NCBI RefSeq assembly: GCF_900177705.1
Contig: NZ_FXBA01000001.1
Span: 186,001-250,000 of the forward strand
Direction of reading: 5' to 3'
Origin: Fibrobacter sp. UWB15
Lineage (GTDB): Bacteria > Fibrobacterota > Fibrobacteria > Fibrobacterales > Fibrobacteraceae
Length of the DNA: 64,000 bases
This document shows positions 1-8,770 of this stretch, piece after piece; positions within the stretch are counted from its first letter, which is position 1; each line of letters begins with the position of its first letter. A program made the translations under genes and the position numbers. The notes below the pieces were generated by a model. It was not told the DNA's origin and ran no database searches. It saw only the letters and a list, made by a program, of their open reading frames with translations.

Positions 1-1211
1 TCGTGCCCGATAAAGACGTTCATGGCAATAACGCTAACCAACGGGCATGCGAATGAAACAAGGAAAATGAACAGGAATGAAAGGAACGGCTTTTCGTGAA
101 CGTGGAATGCCGCGTAGATTTTTACCAATGCGAGTGGCAAAATCCCGATGCCACAGGCGCGGATGGCGAATGCGGCTTCGATAGCGGTTTCTTCGGTTTC
201 AAAGCTGAAAATCTTCGTGAGTAAGGGCGCGAAAAAGAGAAGAAATGCCGTGGTAAGCAAACTTAACTTGAAAATAGTCCAATTGACAAAGCGCATGGTT
301 TGCACGATGCCTTTATTGTTTTCTTCGCCGCGGTAAATGTTGATGAGTGGCTCGGCGGCCATCCATATGCCGTTGAATATGACGCTCAATTCAATGATTT
401 CGTAAACGATAGAAAGAATTGCGAATTTGGTGCCTCCAATGGAACTTGCAAAATACATGTTCATGACGCCTGCAAAAAAAGCGAAGAACAGGAATTCACA
501 AGCTTCGGCCATACTAAAGCGAATGACCGAGGCTATATCGCGTATGTTGAAATGCCAAATGAAACGCAGAGAATTGTGCTTTCTGGCAAAGTGCGTGCTG
601 AGAACGATGGTGCTGAGAATGACCGAAATGACGGTGCCGAACGCGATGCCGGACATGCCCCAATAATGACAGCATATACAAGATAAAATGGCGTTGCCTA
701 TGAGTAAAGCTACGTACGATGCGTTGCATGTTTTAGTGTCGCCGTCCACATACACCATTTCTTGCAAGGTGTTGTTCAGGGGAATCAAGAAGGCGAGTCC
801 CAGGAACCATCCGTAGAATTCGTTGACGAATTGCATTAGTTCGGGAGCTACATTCATGTAGCTGAACAAGAGGCGCTTGCCTATGGCAAATGCGATGACC
901 AGCAAAATGCCGATGGTAACCGAAAGAATAATGCTCTGTCCAAAGAATCGGTCCGCCTTGTTTTTGTTCATGCGTCCGAGCTCAATGGAGTAGCAGACGA
1001 GGCTCCCGACCATGACGATCGAACTGGCGAATAGAATGACCGAAAAGAGAGGGGTAAAGAACGAAATGGCGGCAAGCGCGTTTTCGCCCAGCATTCGGGC
1101 GGCAACAATTTTGTCGATAAAGAGGTTTATGAATTCTGCGCAGACAGAAAGCGATGCTGTAAGAAGCATGGACTTGAATCGTCTACCGCAAAATGTCTGG
1201 TTAATGCGCAT
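1..1211 (-). CDS. MATE-family multidrug/Na+ antiporter, 3' end beyond window
   Basis: The minus strand is open from an ATG at 1211 (product begins MRINQTFCGRRFKSML) to the window edge, giving about 403 codons without a stop. The translation is a chain of hydrophobic helices separated by short charged loops. It has the MATE-like order: an N-terminal FINLFIDKIVAARMLGE segment, then repeated paired helices. MATE proteins export cationic drugs or metabolites in exchange for Na+ or H+ in the inner membrane; the substrate cannot be told from sequence. The gene is transcribed away from the methyltransferase at 1242, whose stop lies 30 bases upstream, so the two may share a transcript. Polysaccharide flippases of the wider MOP superfamily are the main alternative. 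Confidence 0.8.
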   Translation of the reverse strand, partial: MRINQTFCGRRFKSMLLTASLSVCAEFINLFIDKIVAARMLGENALAAISFFTPLFSVILFASSIVMVGSLVCYSIELGRMNKNKADRFFGQSIILSVTIGILLVIAFAIGKRLLFSYMNVAPELMQFVNEFYGWFLGLAFLIPLNNTLQEMVYVDGDTKTCNASYVALLIGNAILSCICCHYWGMSGIAFGTVISVILSTIVLSTHFARKHNSLRFIWHFNIRDIASVIRFSMAEACEFLFFAFFAGVMNMYFASSIGGTKFAILSIVYEIIELSVIFNGIWMAAEPLINIYRGEENNKGIVQTMRFVNWTIFKLSLLTTAFLLFFAPLLTKIFSFETEETAIEAAFAIRACGIGILPLALVKIYAAFHVHEKPFLSFLFIFLVSFACPLVSVIAMNVFIGH

Positions 1212-1241
1212 AACGAATTCAATATAACAAGATTTTCGAGG

Positions 1242-2435
1242 CTATACAACCTGCACCAGGAGTCCTTTCAGGTACTGACCTTCGGGGAAAGCCGTATTCA
1301 CGGGGTGGTCGGCGGGTTGGCCGAAGCGTTCAATGATTTGAACGCGCCGCTTGGCATCGGCGGCGGCATCCGCGATAATCTTCTGGAACAAGTCCATTTC
1401 CATAAGGCCCGAGCAGCTAAACGTCGCGAGCATGCCGCCTTCGGCCAAGAGCTTCATGGCGAGCAGGTTGATGTCCTTGTAGCCGCGGGCGCCCTTCTGC
1501 AGGTTGTCTTTGCTTTCCACGAACTTGGGCGGGTCGAGTACGATGAGGTCGAATGTTTCGGCCTTGTCGCGGCACTTGCGCAGGTACTGGAACACGTCGG
1601 CTTCCACATGAGTTGCGTGGGCGGTGCTGAGTTTGTTACGCATGATGCCTTCCTTGGCGAGCTTGAGCGCGTCCTTGGAAACATCCACCTGATAAACTTT
1701 TTCGCAACCGCCGCGGAGAGCGTAGAGCCCAAAGCCGCCGGTATAGCAGAAGCAGTTCAGAACCTTCTTGCCCTTGGAAAGTTCGCCAATGCGGCGACGA
1801 GCGTCGCGCTGGTCCAGGTAGTAACCAGTCTTGTGACCGTTCTTCACGTCGATGGGGAAAAGGATTCCGTTTTCGTTGATGATGATCGGTTCATCGCTCA
1901 CTTCGCCATATACGCAACCGGTGCGCAGCTGCAGGCCTTCTTTCTTGCGAACGTCGGAATCGCAGCGTTCGTAGATGCCGCGGCAGTGCGTCTTTTCGGC
2001 GAGCAGTTCGTAAATCGTTTCGCGATGGATTTCGGCGCCGGCGGCCAAGATTTCGACAGAATAGATGTCGGCATACTTGTCGATGATGCAGCCCGGGATG
2101 CCGTCGTTTTCGGCGTTGATCAGGCGGAATGCCGATTCCTTGTCTTCGATATCGAAGCCGCGGCTCTTGCGGGCGGCTATGGCGCGGTCAAGCAAGTCGC
2201 TAAAGAATTCGCGGTCAATGTTAGCCTTTTCGCCGAACGTCCAAAAACGCCCACGGATCTGGGACTTGGGCGAGTATGCCGCAAGACCCAGAAAATCGCT
2301 CTTGTAGCTGTAAACTTCAACGGTGTCGCCAAGTTCCGGGTCGCCGATAACTTCGTCAACGGCTCCGCTAAAAATCCAAGGGTGGTAACGCAATGCGGAC
2401 TTTTCGCGTCCGGCTTTCAAGGTAATCGCTTTCAT
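1242..2435 (-). CDS. rlmI: class I SAM-dependent rRNA (cytosine-C5) methyltransferase, RlmI-like
   Basis: The 397-residue product has the RlmI/RlmK layout: an N-terminal PUA RNA-binding domain (residues 1-80), a central EEHEE-type domain, and a C-terminal Rossmann methyltransferase. The SAM-binding motif is NCFCYTGGFGLYAL (about residue 230) and the motif IV segment is LDPPKFVESKDN (about 300), with a late motif VI cysteine segment FSCSGLM. RlmI methylates C1962 of 23S rRNA in Escherichia coli; the same target here is inferred from family membership. The length matches the family (about 396). The start ATG at 2435 is followed at once by the PUA beta strand. Confidence 0.88.
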   Translation of the reverse strand: MKAITLKAGREKSALRYHPWIFSGAVDEVIGDPELGDTVEVYSYKSDFLGLAAYSPKSQIRGRFWTFGEKANIDREFFSDLLDRAIAARKSRGFDIEDKESAFRLINAENDGIPGCIIDKYADIYSVEILAAGAEIHRETIYELLAEKTHCRGIYERCDSDVRKKEGLQLRTGCVYGEVSDEPIIINENGILFPIDVKNGHKTGYYLDQRDARRRIGELSKGKKVLNCFCYTGGFGLYALRGGCEKVYQVDVSKDALKLAKEGIMRNKLSTAHATHVEADVFQYLRKCRDKAETFDLIVLDPPKFVESKDNLQKGARGYKDINLLAMKLLAEGGMLATFSCSGLMEMDLFQKIIADAAADAKRRVQIIERFGQPADHPVNTAFPEGQYLKGLLVQVV

Positions 2436-2490
2436 GGATTCAAATTTAGAAATAATATAGACTTTTGAAGATGCTCTCTTTTTCTATCTT

Positions 2491-2533
2491 TGGGCCCATA
2501 CCTCAAAGCGCCAAAGGCGCGACCTCATACCTA
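2491..2533. repeat. small palindrome upstream of the VanZ-like gene
   Basis: A GCGCC-aaa-GGCGC hairpin lies between two near copies of ACCTCA, just before the 2536 start codon. It may be an interspersed repeat or a 5'-UTR structure. No other copy is visible here. Confidence 0.35.
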
Positions 2534-2535
2534 AG

Positions 2536-2970
2536 ATGTTTGAATCGCTATTTGACAAGTACCCCTTCTTTAGAGCCGTGCCTTGCGTACTCTGCATGGC
2601 AATCATTTTTAAGATTTCTTCGCTGACTAATGAACAGCTTGAAGATTTTCCGCATGTTTGGGACAAACTGGCTCACTTTTGCGAATATGCGACTCTTGCC
2701 GGTTGTTACGCCATGCTCTGGACCCGTAACGAATGGTCCAAACGTCAGTGGCTGCGCGTGCTGATTGTGGGCGTACTTGCTCTCGCTTACGGTTGCACCG
2801 ACGAATACCACCAGAGCTTTGTCGAAGGCCGTGACAGTAGCGTGCTCGATTTGGTGGCCGACTTGACAGGTGGCCTCACGGGCGGTATTGTTTACGCCAT
2901 CGTTACGCGAATCTTGAATCGCTACGACCCCGTGCCTGAAAAAGAGTTGGAAGTAGACAGTAGACGGTAG
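2536..2970 (+). CDS. VanZ-like family membrane protein
   Basis: A 144-residue protein with about four membrane segments. The VanZ-family signature appears as DKLAHFCEYATLAGCY (near residue 45), then DEYHQSFVEGRDSSVLDLVAD (near residue 95), which contains the conserved acidic and histidine residues. VanZ gives low-level teicoplanin resistance in enterococci by an unknown mechanism; most chromosomal relatives have no assigned role. The gene stands alone between a divergent methyltransferase and the convergent murB. The ATG at 2536 has no clear ribosome-binding site. Confidence 0.75.
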   Translation: MFESLFDKYPFFRAVPCVLCMAIIFKISSLTNEQLEDFPHVWDKLAHFCEYATLAGCYAMLWTRNEWSKRQWLRVLIVGVLALAYGCTDEYHQSFVEGRDSSVLDLVADLTGGLTGGIVYAIVTRILNRYDPVPEKELEVDSRR

Positions 2971-2988
2971 ACAGTAGGCTGTAGGAAG
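2952..2988. repeat. degenerate 7-bp tandem repeat (GTAGACA/GTAGACG type)
   Basis: About five units of a GTAGNNN heptamer run from the 3' end of the VanZ gene into the intergenic space. The first 19 bases are identical to 18073-18091 upstream of speA. Confidence 0.75.
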
Positions 2989-3010
2989 TTGATAGTGATT
3001 CGTGGTTAGG

Positions 3011-3076
3011 GATGTGAAATGTGAGGTGAGTAATGAGGTCGTTCATTCCACATCTCTCATTGTATCGCACTCCACA
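3011..3076. repeat. second degenerate heptamer tract (GATGTGA / CATTCCA type)
   Basis: A tract with 7-base periodicity (gatgtga, aatgtga, ggtgagt), followed by a complementary-looking CAT-rich stretch, fills the gap before murB. Its complement resembles the tract at 44628-44664. Confidence 0.5.
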
Positions 3077-3082
3077 TTAGTT

Positions 3083-4021
3083 CTAAAATTTTCCTAACAG
3101 GATTATTTCTCTCTTCAGTTGAATGCCGAATTTCTCGGCGACTTTTTGCTGAACAAATTCGCTTAACTGCTTGATGTCGGCGGCGGTAGCGCCGCCTGCG
3201 TTTACGATGAAGTTTGCGTGCACGGTGCTGACTTCGGCGCCACCGATGCGGTAACCCTTGAGGCCAGCTTGTTCAATGTAAAAGCCCGGCGCGATTTGTT
3301 GCGGCATGTCGGCGCTGCCGTGTTCGAGGCGCTTGAAGGTGGAGCCTGCGTTCGGCATGTTCAACGGCTGGCTTGCCTTGCGCTTGGCCATGCATTCGGC
3401 GAGTTCCGCTTCGAGGTCGTCGGCAGTCTTGCCTTCTGCGCTTGCGGCGGGCAGCTGGAATGTGGCCGATAAAATTGTTTCAAATGGATTGTTTCGGCTT
3501 TCAGCCTCGCGATGACGTAGCGAAAAAATACTTTGTCTATACCCGAAGGCGCAGTCGGCGTTAGAAATTTCGCGAATGCTTCCGTCGCTATCAAGTATGG
3601 TGACTTGTGTGCAGCAGGTTCCGATTTCTTGGCCGTAGGCGCCCGCATTCATGTAAATCGCGCCACCCAAGGTGCCAGGGATTCCTGCAAGTTTGTGAAT
3701 GCCTGCAAAACCTTGCTTGAGTGCGCTGCGGGCAAACCTGCCGAGCGGGGTAGCCGCTCCGACTTTAAAAGCGCCGTTTCCTAAATCTTCGATGGCAGAA
3801 AATTCTCCGGCGAGTGTGATGACAACGCCGTCAAAACCCTTGTCTGAGACAAGCAGATTCGTTCCATTACCCAAAATAAAGGAGGGAAGTCCCTTTTCGC
3901 GGGCAAGCGCGACAGCGCCCTGAATGTCGTTTATGCATTCCGCCTTCACGTAATAGCGAGCGGCCCCACCCACCTTAAAAGAGGTGTGCTTGCACATCGG
4001 TTCGTTTTCAAGAATTTGCAT
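3083..4021 (-). CDS. murB: UDP-N-acetylenolpyruvoylglucosamine reductase
   Basis: MurB reduces UDP-GlcNAc-enolpyruvate to UDP-MurNAc with NADPH and FAD, the second committed step of peptidoglycan precursor synthesis in the cytoplasm. The N-terminal FAD-binding half carries the motif HTSFKVGGAARYYV and the loop ILGNGTNLLV. Further on come KLAGIPGTLGGAIYMNAGAYG and the catalytic region MPNAGSTFKR, whose serine donates the proton. The 312-residue length fits the short MurB type. I prefer the ATG at 4021 (MQILENEPMC) over an upstream in-frame GTG at 4063, because conservation starts just after it and 4063 would nearly touch the divergent gene at 4069. Confidence 0.93.
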   Translation of the reverse strand: MQILENEPMCKHTSFKVGGAARYYVKAECINDIQGAVALAREKGLPSFILGNGTNLLVSDKGFDGVVITLAGEFSAIEDLGNGAFKVGAATPLGRFARSALKQGFAGIHKLAGIPGTLGGAIYMNAGAYGQEIGTCCTQVTILDSDGSIREISNADCAFGYRQSIFSLRHREAESRNNPFETILSATFQLPAASAEGKTADDLEAELAECMAKRKASQPLNMPNAGSTFKRLEHGSADMPQQIAPGFYIEQAGLKGYRIGGAEVSTVHANFIVNAGGATAADIKQLSEFVQQKVAEKFGIQLKREIILLGKF

Positions 4022-4068
4022 AGTGATAATATAGCCAATTCTCTCCGATTTTCTATAATTCACCGAAC

Positions 4069-5190
4069 ATGACCAACGAAGAACTGAAACAATTCAAGTC
4101 GGCGATTTCGATTACCGCCGTCGCGCAGAGCCTAGGAGTAGAAGTATCCCATGGCAAATGCCGTTGTTTCTTTCCGCAGCGTCATTCGCATGGCGACCGA
4201 ACGCCTTCGGTATCCATTTCCGAAGAACGTGGAACGTTCCGTTGCTGGGTTTGCGACGATGTCCGCGGCGACGTGATTTCGTTGGTGCAGGTTGTAAAGG
4301 ATTGCAGTTTTACCGAGGCGCTCAACTGGCTTATGGAGCAATACCCGTTCCTGGTGCCTGCTTCTGCCCGTAAAGAAATGGCGAAGATTGCGGAACGTGC
4401 CGCTAGCGCCGCTGCGCGTCCGCATGCGCCGGGTCCGGCTACGGTTCGTGTACCCGAAATGGCTCCGCCCGAACCTGAAGAGCCGCCTCTCGTTTCCGAA
4501 GACGACCGCAAGAAAATCATCCTTTCGTTCCTCAAGCGTTTAAGCCCTGTCGACAATACGCCTGCAGGTAAGTGGCTCGCTCGCCGTCGCATCTACAAGC
4601 CCGTGTGGGACAAGATGCTTTTGCGCACCATTAGCAACTACGAAGAGGTGAACAACAGCCTCAAGGCGGACTTTGGCGAAGAGGTGCTGAAGTACGTGGG
4701 TCTCTTTAACGACAAAGGGCATTTGCGTTACTACAAGCACCCGCTGATTTTTCCGTATCTGGACCCGCAACGCAGGGCGTTCTATTTCCAGTCGCGTGCG
4801 ATTGACAATACGGTAGTCCCCAAGGAACTCAACCTGCGCGGCACGGTGCCGTACCCCTACAATATGGTGGCGCTGGACCAAAAGCCGGGCTGGGTCTACC
4901 TGTGCGAAGGTGTTGTGGATACGCTCACTTTTTTAGGACAAAAGATTAACGCGGTCGGAATTCCGGGTGTCCGCAGCTTCAAAGTGGAGTGGTTGAATCT
5001 TTTTAGAAACAAAAATGTGGTACTTTGTCTGGATCACGATGAAGCGGGCCGCTCTGGTATGGAATATATCGGTAACTTGTTCACACAAGCGGGCATTCAT
5101 AATGTAATTTTAGGCGAAGGAATGGAAAACTTGCCCACGGCCATGAAAGAAGGTGAAGACATCAATGATTGGTTCGGAGGAAAGAAGTAA
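4069..5190 (+). CDS. short DnaG-type primase-like protein (CHC2 zinc finger plus Toprim)
   Basis: The 373-residue product starts with a CHC2-type zinc-binding region. C32 and C34 and histidines near RHSHGDRTPS precede FRCWVCDD and then RGDVISLVQ, as in bacterial primases. A proline-rich linker (about residues 118-150) leads into a Toprim core with VYLCEGVVDTLTF (acidic residue) and VVLCLDHDEAGRSG (DxD-like). The protein ends right after Toprim, so the helicase-binding C-terminal domain of replicative DnaG (usually about 600 residues in all) is missing. It may be a secondary primase or a DNA-repair/phage-like primase; whether the organism has a full DnaG elsewhere cannot be seen. Its stop codon overlaps the start of the next gene. 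Confidence 0.75.
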   Translation: MTNEELKQFKSAISITAVAQSLGVEVSHGKCRCFFPQRHSHGDRTPSVSISEERGTFRCWVCDDVRGDVISLVQVVKDCSFTEALNWLMEQYPFLVPASARKEMAKIAERAASAAARPHAPGPATVRVPEMAPPEPEEPPLVSEDDRKKIILSFLKRLSPVDNTPAGKWLARRRIYKPVWDKMLLRTISNYEEVNNSLKADFGEEVLKYVGLFNDKGHLRYYKHPLIFPYLDPQRRAFYFQSRAIDNTVVPKELNLRGTVPYPYNMVALDQKPGWVYLCEGVVDTLTFLGQKINAVGIPGVRSFKVEWLNLFRNKNVVLCLDHDEAGRSGMEYIGNLFTQAGIHNVILGEGMENLPTAMKEGEDINDWFGGKK

Positions 5191-6227
5191 TGGATAAAGT
5201 GAAACTGTATTTTGGTAAGGTCAAGGACTTTTTTAAGTGGTTTACGAGTACCACGTTCGCCCGTGTGGCAGGTGTTATACTCAAGTGGCTTTACCGCACT
5301 ATCAATTTCATAATCCGCCAGGCCTTGTTGATCCTGATTATCTATTCTGCTATTTTCTCGGTGGCGGCCTCTTACGCCTTGTACCGCGCCTTTATTTACG
5401 GCTATGACATTTACGACGGTGTGGCGCAACTGAAAGATACTCAGCCCGAAATGAGCAAGTACATGGAAGCTTTGCGCGATTCCAACCCGAATATCGAAAT
5501 CAAGCATACTTACGTGCCGCTCGATTCCATCAGTCCGTACCTGCGTAAGGCAGTCATTGCAAGCGAAGATGCTGGCTTCTACTTCCACCCGGGATTTGAT
5601 ATTCGTGCCATTGCCGAAGCCTTGAATGCAAACCAGATGGCGGGCAAAACCAAGTTCGGAGGTTCTACGATTACGCAGCAGCTCGCGAAGAACCTCTTCT
5701 TGAGCGGGGAACGCTCTTTCAATCGCAAGTTCAAGGAACTCGCCTACGCCCTGTTGATGGAACATGAACTCGGCAAGGACCGCATTCTGGAACTGTACTT
5801 GAATTACGCCCAGTGGGGCAAGGATATCTTTGGCTGCCAGGAAGCCTGCCGCACCTATTACAAGAAGAGCTGCGCCAAGCTCAGCGTAGACCAGGCGATC
5901 AACTTGGCCGCCATGCTCGCAAGCCCGGGCAAGCACCACCCGCACATGCGCGAAAGCCAGTTCATGGCCAAGCGCCGCGCCGTGATTTACCAGAACATGT
6001 TCCCCAAGAAGGACAGCGTGCTGGTGGATTCTCTGCGGCAGCTGATGGCCCCACCGCCGAAGGACAGCTCTGCCAAGGGTGCTGCGAAGGCATCGGAAAA
6101 ATCTATGGAAAAGTCCCCGGCTAAAAACGTGGACAAAAAGCCCGAAAAGGCTTCGGAGAAAAATCCGTCGAAGACTTCTGAAAAGTCGACGAAGGCTCCT
6201 GCGAAAGCCTCTACCAAAAAGAAATAA
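5190..6227 (+). CDS. mtgA: monofunctional peptidoglycan glycosyltransferase (GT51) with basic C-terminal tail
   Basis: GT51 enzymes polymerise lipid II into glycan strands at the outer face of the inner membrane. After a hydrophobic anchor (about residues 35-60) the catalytic domain shows the family motifs: EDAGFYFHPGFD with the catalytic glutamate, GGSTITQQLAKNL, and the second-glutamate block ELYLNYAQWG. No transpeptidase domain follows. The last 60 residues are instead almost only K, A, S, E and P, a basic low-complexity tail. The start at 5190 (MDKVKL) has GGAGG ten bases upstream and overlaps the preceding stop as TAATG, so the two genes are translationally coupled. Confidence 0.87.
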   Translation: MDKVKLYFGKVKDFFKWFTSTTFARVAGVILKWLYRTINFIIRQALLILIIYSAIFSVAASYALYRAFIYGYDIYDGVAQLKDTQPEMSKYMEALRDSNPNIEIKHTYVPLDSISPYLRKAVIASEDAGFYFHPGFDIRAIAEALNANQMAGKTKFGGSTITQQLAKNLFLSGERSFNRKFKELAYALLMEHELGKDRILELYLNYAQWGKDIFGCQEACRTYYKKSCAKLSVDQAINLAAMLASPGKHHPHMRESQFMAKRRAVIYQNMFPKKDSVLVDSLRQLMAPPPKDSSAKGAAKASEKSMEKSPAKNVDKKPEKASEKNPSKTSEKSTKAPAKASTKKK

Positions 6228-6275
6228 AAGTTTCTATATTTTACTCGTCTAAAATTTTCTTAAAGGACGCTAAAA

Positions 6276-7547
6276 ATGGCTAAGAAAGAATCCAAGAAGA
6301 AGGTTGTCCTCGCTTATAGCGGTGGACTCGATACTTCCATCATCATCCCCTGGCTCAAGGAAAACTACGACTGCGAAGTGATCGCTTTCGCCGCCGACCT
6401 CGGTCAGAACGACTTCCCGGACGCTAAGGCCCTCGAAGACAAGGCTTTGAAGACTGGCGCATCCAAGTGCTACGTTCTCGACCTCAAGAAGGAATTCCTC
6501 GAAGACTACGTTTGGCCGACCGTTCGCGCCGGTGCCAAGTACGAAGGAACCTACCTCCTGGGTACCTCTTTCGCCCGTCCGCTCATCGCCAAGTACCAGG
6601 TGAAGATTGCTGAAAAGGAAGGCGCCTACGCTGTTGCTCACGGTGCTACCGGTAAGGGTAACGACCAGGTCCGTTTCGAACTGACCTACGCCGCCTTGAA
6701 CCCGAAGCTCGAAGTCATTGCTCCGTGGAAGGACCCGAAGTGGACGTTCCACAGCCGCGAAGACGCTATCGACTACGCTGCCGCTCACAAGATTCCGCTC
6801 AACGGCATCAGCAAGAAGAAGATTTACTCCGAAGACGGTAACCTGTGGCACCTCTCTCACGAAGGTGGCGTCCTGGAATTCCCGGAACAGGAACACAAGT
6901 ACGAATTCCTCAAGCACACCAACACGTATGAAAAGGCCCCGAACAAGGCTGACCACGTGACGATTACTTTCGATAAGGGTAATCCGGTGGCTATCGACGG
7001 CAAGAAGATGGGCGCTGTGGAACTCCTCGAATACCTGAACAAGATTGGCGGCAAGAATGCTTGCGGTCTCCTGGACATCGTCGAAAACCGCCTCGTTGGC
7101 CTCAAGAGCCGCGGCGTGTACGAAACTCCGGGTGGCACGCTCCTGTACAAGGCTCACGAATGCCTTGAACAGCTCGTGCTCGACAAGGAAACTTTGTTCG
7201 AAGCCCAGAAGATGTCCATGACGTACGCGAACCTCGTGTACAATGGCCAGTGGTTCACTCCGCTCCGCCAGGCTATGGACGCCTTCTTCGCCGAAGTCAA
7301 CAAGGTTGTTACCGGTGACGTGACCCTCAAACTCTACAAGGGCAACATCATTCCGGCCGGCATCAAGAGCCCCTACAGCCTCTACGACATGGGCCTCGGT
7401 GGCTTCACCGACGTCGATATGTACGACCAGAAGGACGCAACGGGCTTCATCCGCTGTTACGGTCTGCCGCTCAAGACGCGCGCCCTGTTGCTCGGCAACA
7501 AGACGAACGTGGACTTCGGCAAGCCGGTTGTGCTCCCGAAGAAGTAA
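6276..7547 (+). CDS. argG: argininosuccinate synthase
   Basis: ArgG joins citrulline and aspartate using ATP, the penultimate step of arginine synthesis. The N-terminal PP-loop reads [20 protein letters not shown] (residues 11-30). Other signatures are [16 protein letters not shown] near residue 125 and [19 protein letters not shown] near 190. The length of 423 is slightly above the usual 400 and fits the type I family. An AAGGA ribosome-binding site lies nine bases before the ATG. Two hairpins follow the stop. Codon use is strongly biased, suggesting high expression. Confidence 0.95.
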   Translation: MAKKESKKKVVLAYSGGLDTSIIIPWLKENYDCEVIAFAADLGQNDFPDAKALEDKALKTGASKCYVLDLKKEFLEDYVWPTVRAGAKYEGTYLLGTSFARPLIAKYQVKIAEKEGAYAVAHGATGKGNDQVRFELTYAALNPKLEVIAPWKDPKWTFHSREDAIDYAAAHKIPLNGISKKKIYSEDGNLWHLSHEGGVLEFPEQEHKYEFLKHTNTYEKAPNKADHVTITFDKGNPVAIDGKKMGAVELLEYLNKIGGKNACGLLDIVENRLVGLKSRGVYETPGGTLLYKAHECLEQLVLDKETLFEAQKMSMTYANLVYNGQWFTPLRQAMDAFFAEVNKVVTGDVTLKLYKGNIIPAGIKSPYSLYDMGLGGFTDVDMYDQKDATGFIRCYGLPLKTRALLLGNKTNVDFGKPVVLPKK

Positions 7548-7553
7548 TCAGAT

Positions 7554-7571
7554 TTCGGCGCTTGCGCCGAA
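7554..7571. repeat. perfect hairpin after argG
   Basis: An 8-bp perfect stem (TTCGGCGC / GCGCCGAA) with a two-base loop is flanked by TCAGATTT on both sides. There is no T-tract, so it is not itself a terminator; it may protect the mRNA end or be a small interspersed repeat. Confidence 0.5.
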
Positions 7572-7590
7572 TTCAGATTTTGAATAAGAA

Positions 7591-7628
7591 GATCCGCCGG
7601 CGATTGCCGGTGGATCTCTTTTTTTTTG
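7591..7628 (+). terminator. rho-independent terminator of argG
   Basis: The stem GATCCGCCGGC / GCCGGTGGATC has one G-T wobble and a GATT loop, and is followed by CTCTTTTTTTTT. Confidence 0.9.
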
Positions 7629-7650
7629 CCTAAGTTAGGTTTGATAATGT

Positions 7651-7881
7651 TTAGAGACTTTGGTGCTTGAGGCGGTTGACCTCGGTGGTGGCGACGTCAA
7701 GATCATGCAGCTTGTTGATGATACCAGCGCATTTCCTTTTGTCCATCCTGAAATCGGTTCCGCAAATGGGACACTTTGTCGAGGAGTTGGCCAAGAAATC
7801 GTGTAGAGAAAGCTTGATGATTCCTTTTTTGCAAACGGGGCAAAGTATGCCTGTGGGGGAGTTGTACGTTTTTTCTTCCAT
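7651..7881 (-). CDS. small zinc-ribbon protein, last gene of the DUF2589 operon
   Basis: A 76-residue protein with two CPxC knuckles (CPVCKKG and CPICGTDF), separated by about 20 residues, that should bind one zinc. The short helical tail has no known domain. Its ATG lies two bases after the stop of the DUF2589-like gene at 7884, so it is almost certainly co-translated with it. I do not recognise a function. It could be a zinc-ribbon adaptor that binds one of the operon partners. Confidence 0.7.
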   Translation of the reverse strand: MEEKTYNSPTGILCPVCKKGIIKLSLHDFLANSSTKCPICGTDFRMDKRKCAGIINKLHDLDVATTEVNRLKHQSL

Positions 7882-7883
7882 AA

Positions 7884-8759
7884 TTATTTCTCGTAGAAGT
7901 AGATGTCAACAGAGCATGTGGCTCCGTTGCTATGAGTGAACGTGACCTTCTGGGACATGCCGACTTTGACCTGCCCATGATTTTTGATGCTTGCGACCCA
8001 CGGAATGGTACCTTGGCTGTTTGTAACCATGGCAAGGCCGTTGCCCCAGTGTTTCTTTTCGCTAGAAAGGGACAGCTCGGTAGATTCATCATAGTAAACA
8101 GTGACTAGTTCGTTTGCGATAGGTCGGTTCGTTAACGGATCCTTTAAGGTAATTGCGGATTCAGCGCCCTTTCCGATTTCTACCTTGACTGTGTTTTCAC
8201 GCGGGATAATCTGTTCCAAGGGTATGTTCTGTGTGTTGGTGCCCATTAAGGCCAGCAGATTGCTCAATCCGGCAGGCATGTCGGATTGCACCACTTTTAC
8301 TTTGACGTAAATGTTTGCGTCTAGGTGGGGGCTGCTTTCGTTGCTTTTTTTGTTCTTGTCGGTTTGCGCAGCAAGCGTTGCGATGATTTTTTTCGTTTCA
8401 ACGACCGGTCTTGAATCGGTCAACTTTGTTTTGTTGTCGTTCTCGGTATCTATCACGCGAACGGCAAAGTCAAAATCCGCTTGGTCAACATGCAAAAGGG
8501 GCAGGGGAATCATCGACAGAGTCGGAAGCGTCATCACCTTCGTGATGGGTTCCCCGTTTGCACCGACTTGATTGTAACGGAATGAGGTCTTTTTCAAGTT
8601 TCCGACATCGGTGGTGTCGTTGTCGATTTGATCTTTTTCGTTAGTAAAGCCGTATTCATTAATGAAATCGGCCGTCCTTTTCGCCGCCATGAAATCCGCA
8701 GAGATAATGGCGTTGATCGGAGTGAAAAATATGTTTTCAAGAGTTGATGTTTGTGACAT
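7884..8759 (-). CDS. DUF2589-like protein, second copy in the operon
   Basis: The 291-residue product has the DUF2589 layout. An N-terminal helix (NIFFTPINAIISADFMAAKRTADFINEYGF) is followed by a beta strand and the signature MTLPTLSMIPLPLLHVDQADFDFAVRV (about residues 77-103). Next comes a variable linker with an N-terminal-like strand, then KVKVVQSDMPAGLSNLLALM. The last 110 residues look like an immunoglobulin-type beta domain. It shares AxMAAK, IPLPxxxVD and PAGLxxLLxxM with the protein at 9571-10533, so the two are paralogues. No signal peptide is seen. The start is supported by AGGAG five bases upstream. The function of the family is unknown. Confidence 0.75.
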   Translation of the reverse strand: MSQTSTLENIFFTPINAIISADFMAAKRTADFINEYGFTNEKDQIDNDTTDVGNLKKTSFRYNQVGANGEPITKVMTLPTLSMIPLPLLHVDQADFDFAVRVIDTENDNKTKLTDSRPVVETKKIIATLAAQTDKNKKSNESSPHLDANIYVKVKVVQSDMPAGLSNLLALMGTNTQNIPLEQIIPRENTVKVEIGKGAESAITLKDPLTNRPIANELVTVYYDESTELSLSSEKKHWGNGLAMVTNSQGTIPWVASIKNHGQVKVGMSQKVTFTHSNGATCSVDIYFYEK

Positions 8760-8770
8760 GTATGCTCCTT

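Noticed and set aside
1305-2468. A 387-codon open frame antisense to the methyltransferase gene
   Set aside because: It mirrors the whole real gene, its protein has no motif, and codon bias of the sense frame explains it. Similar mirrors lie opposite argG, speA, bamA and the carboxyspermidine dehydrogenase.
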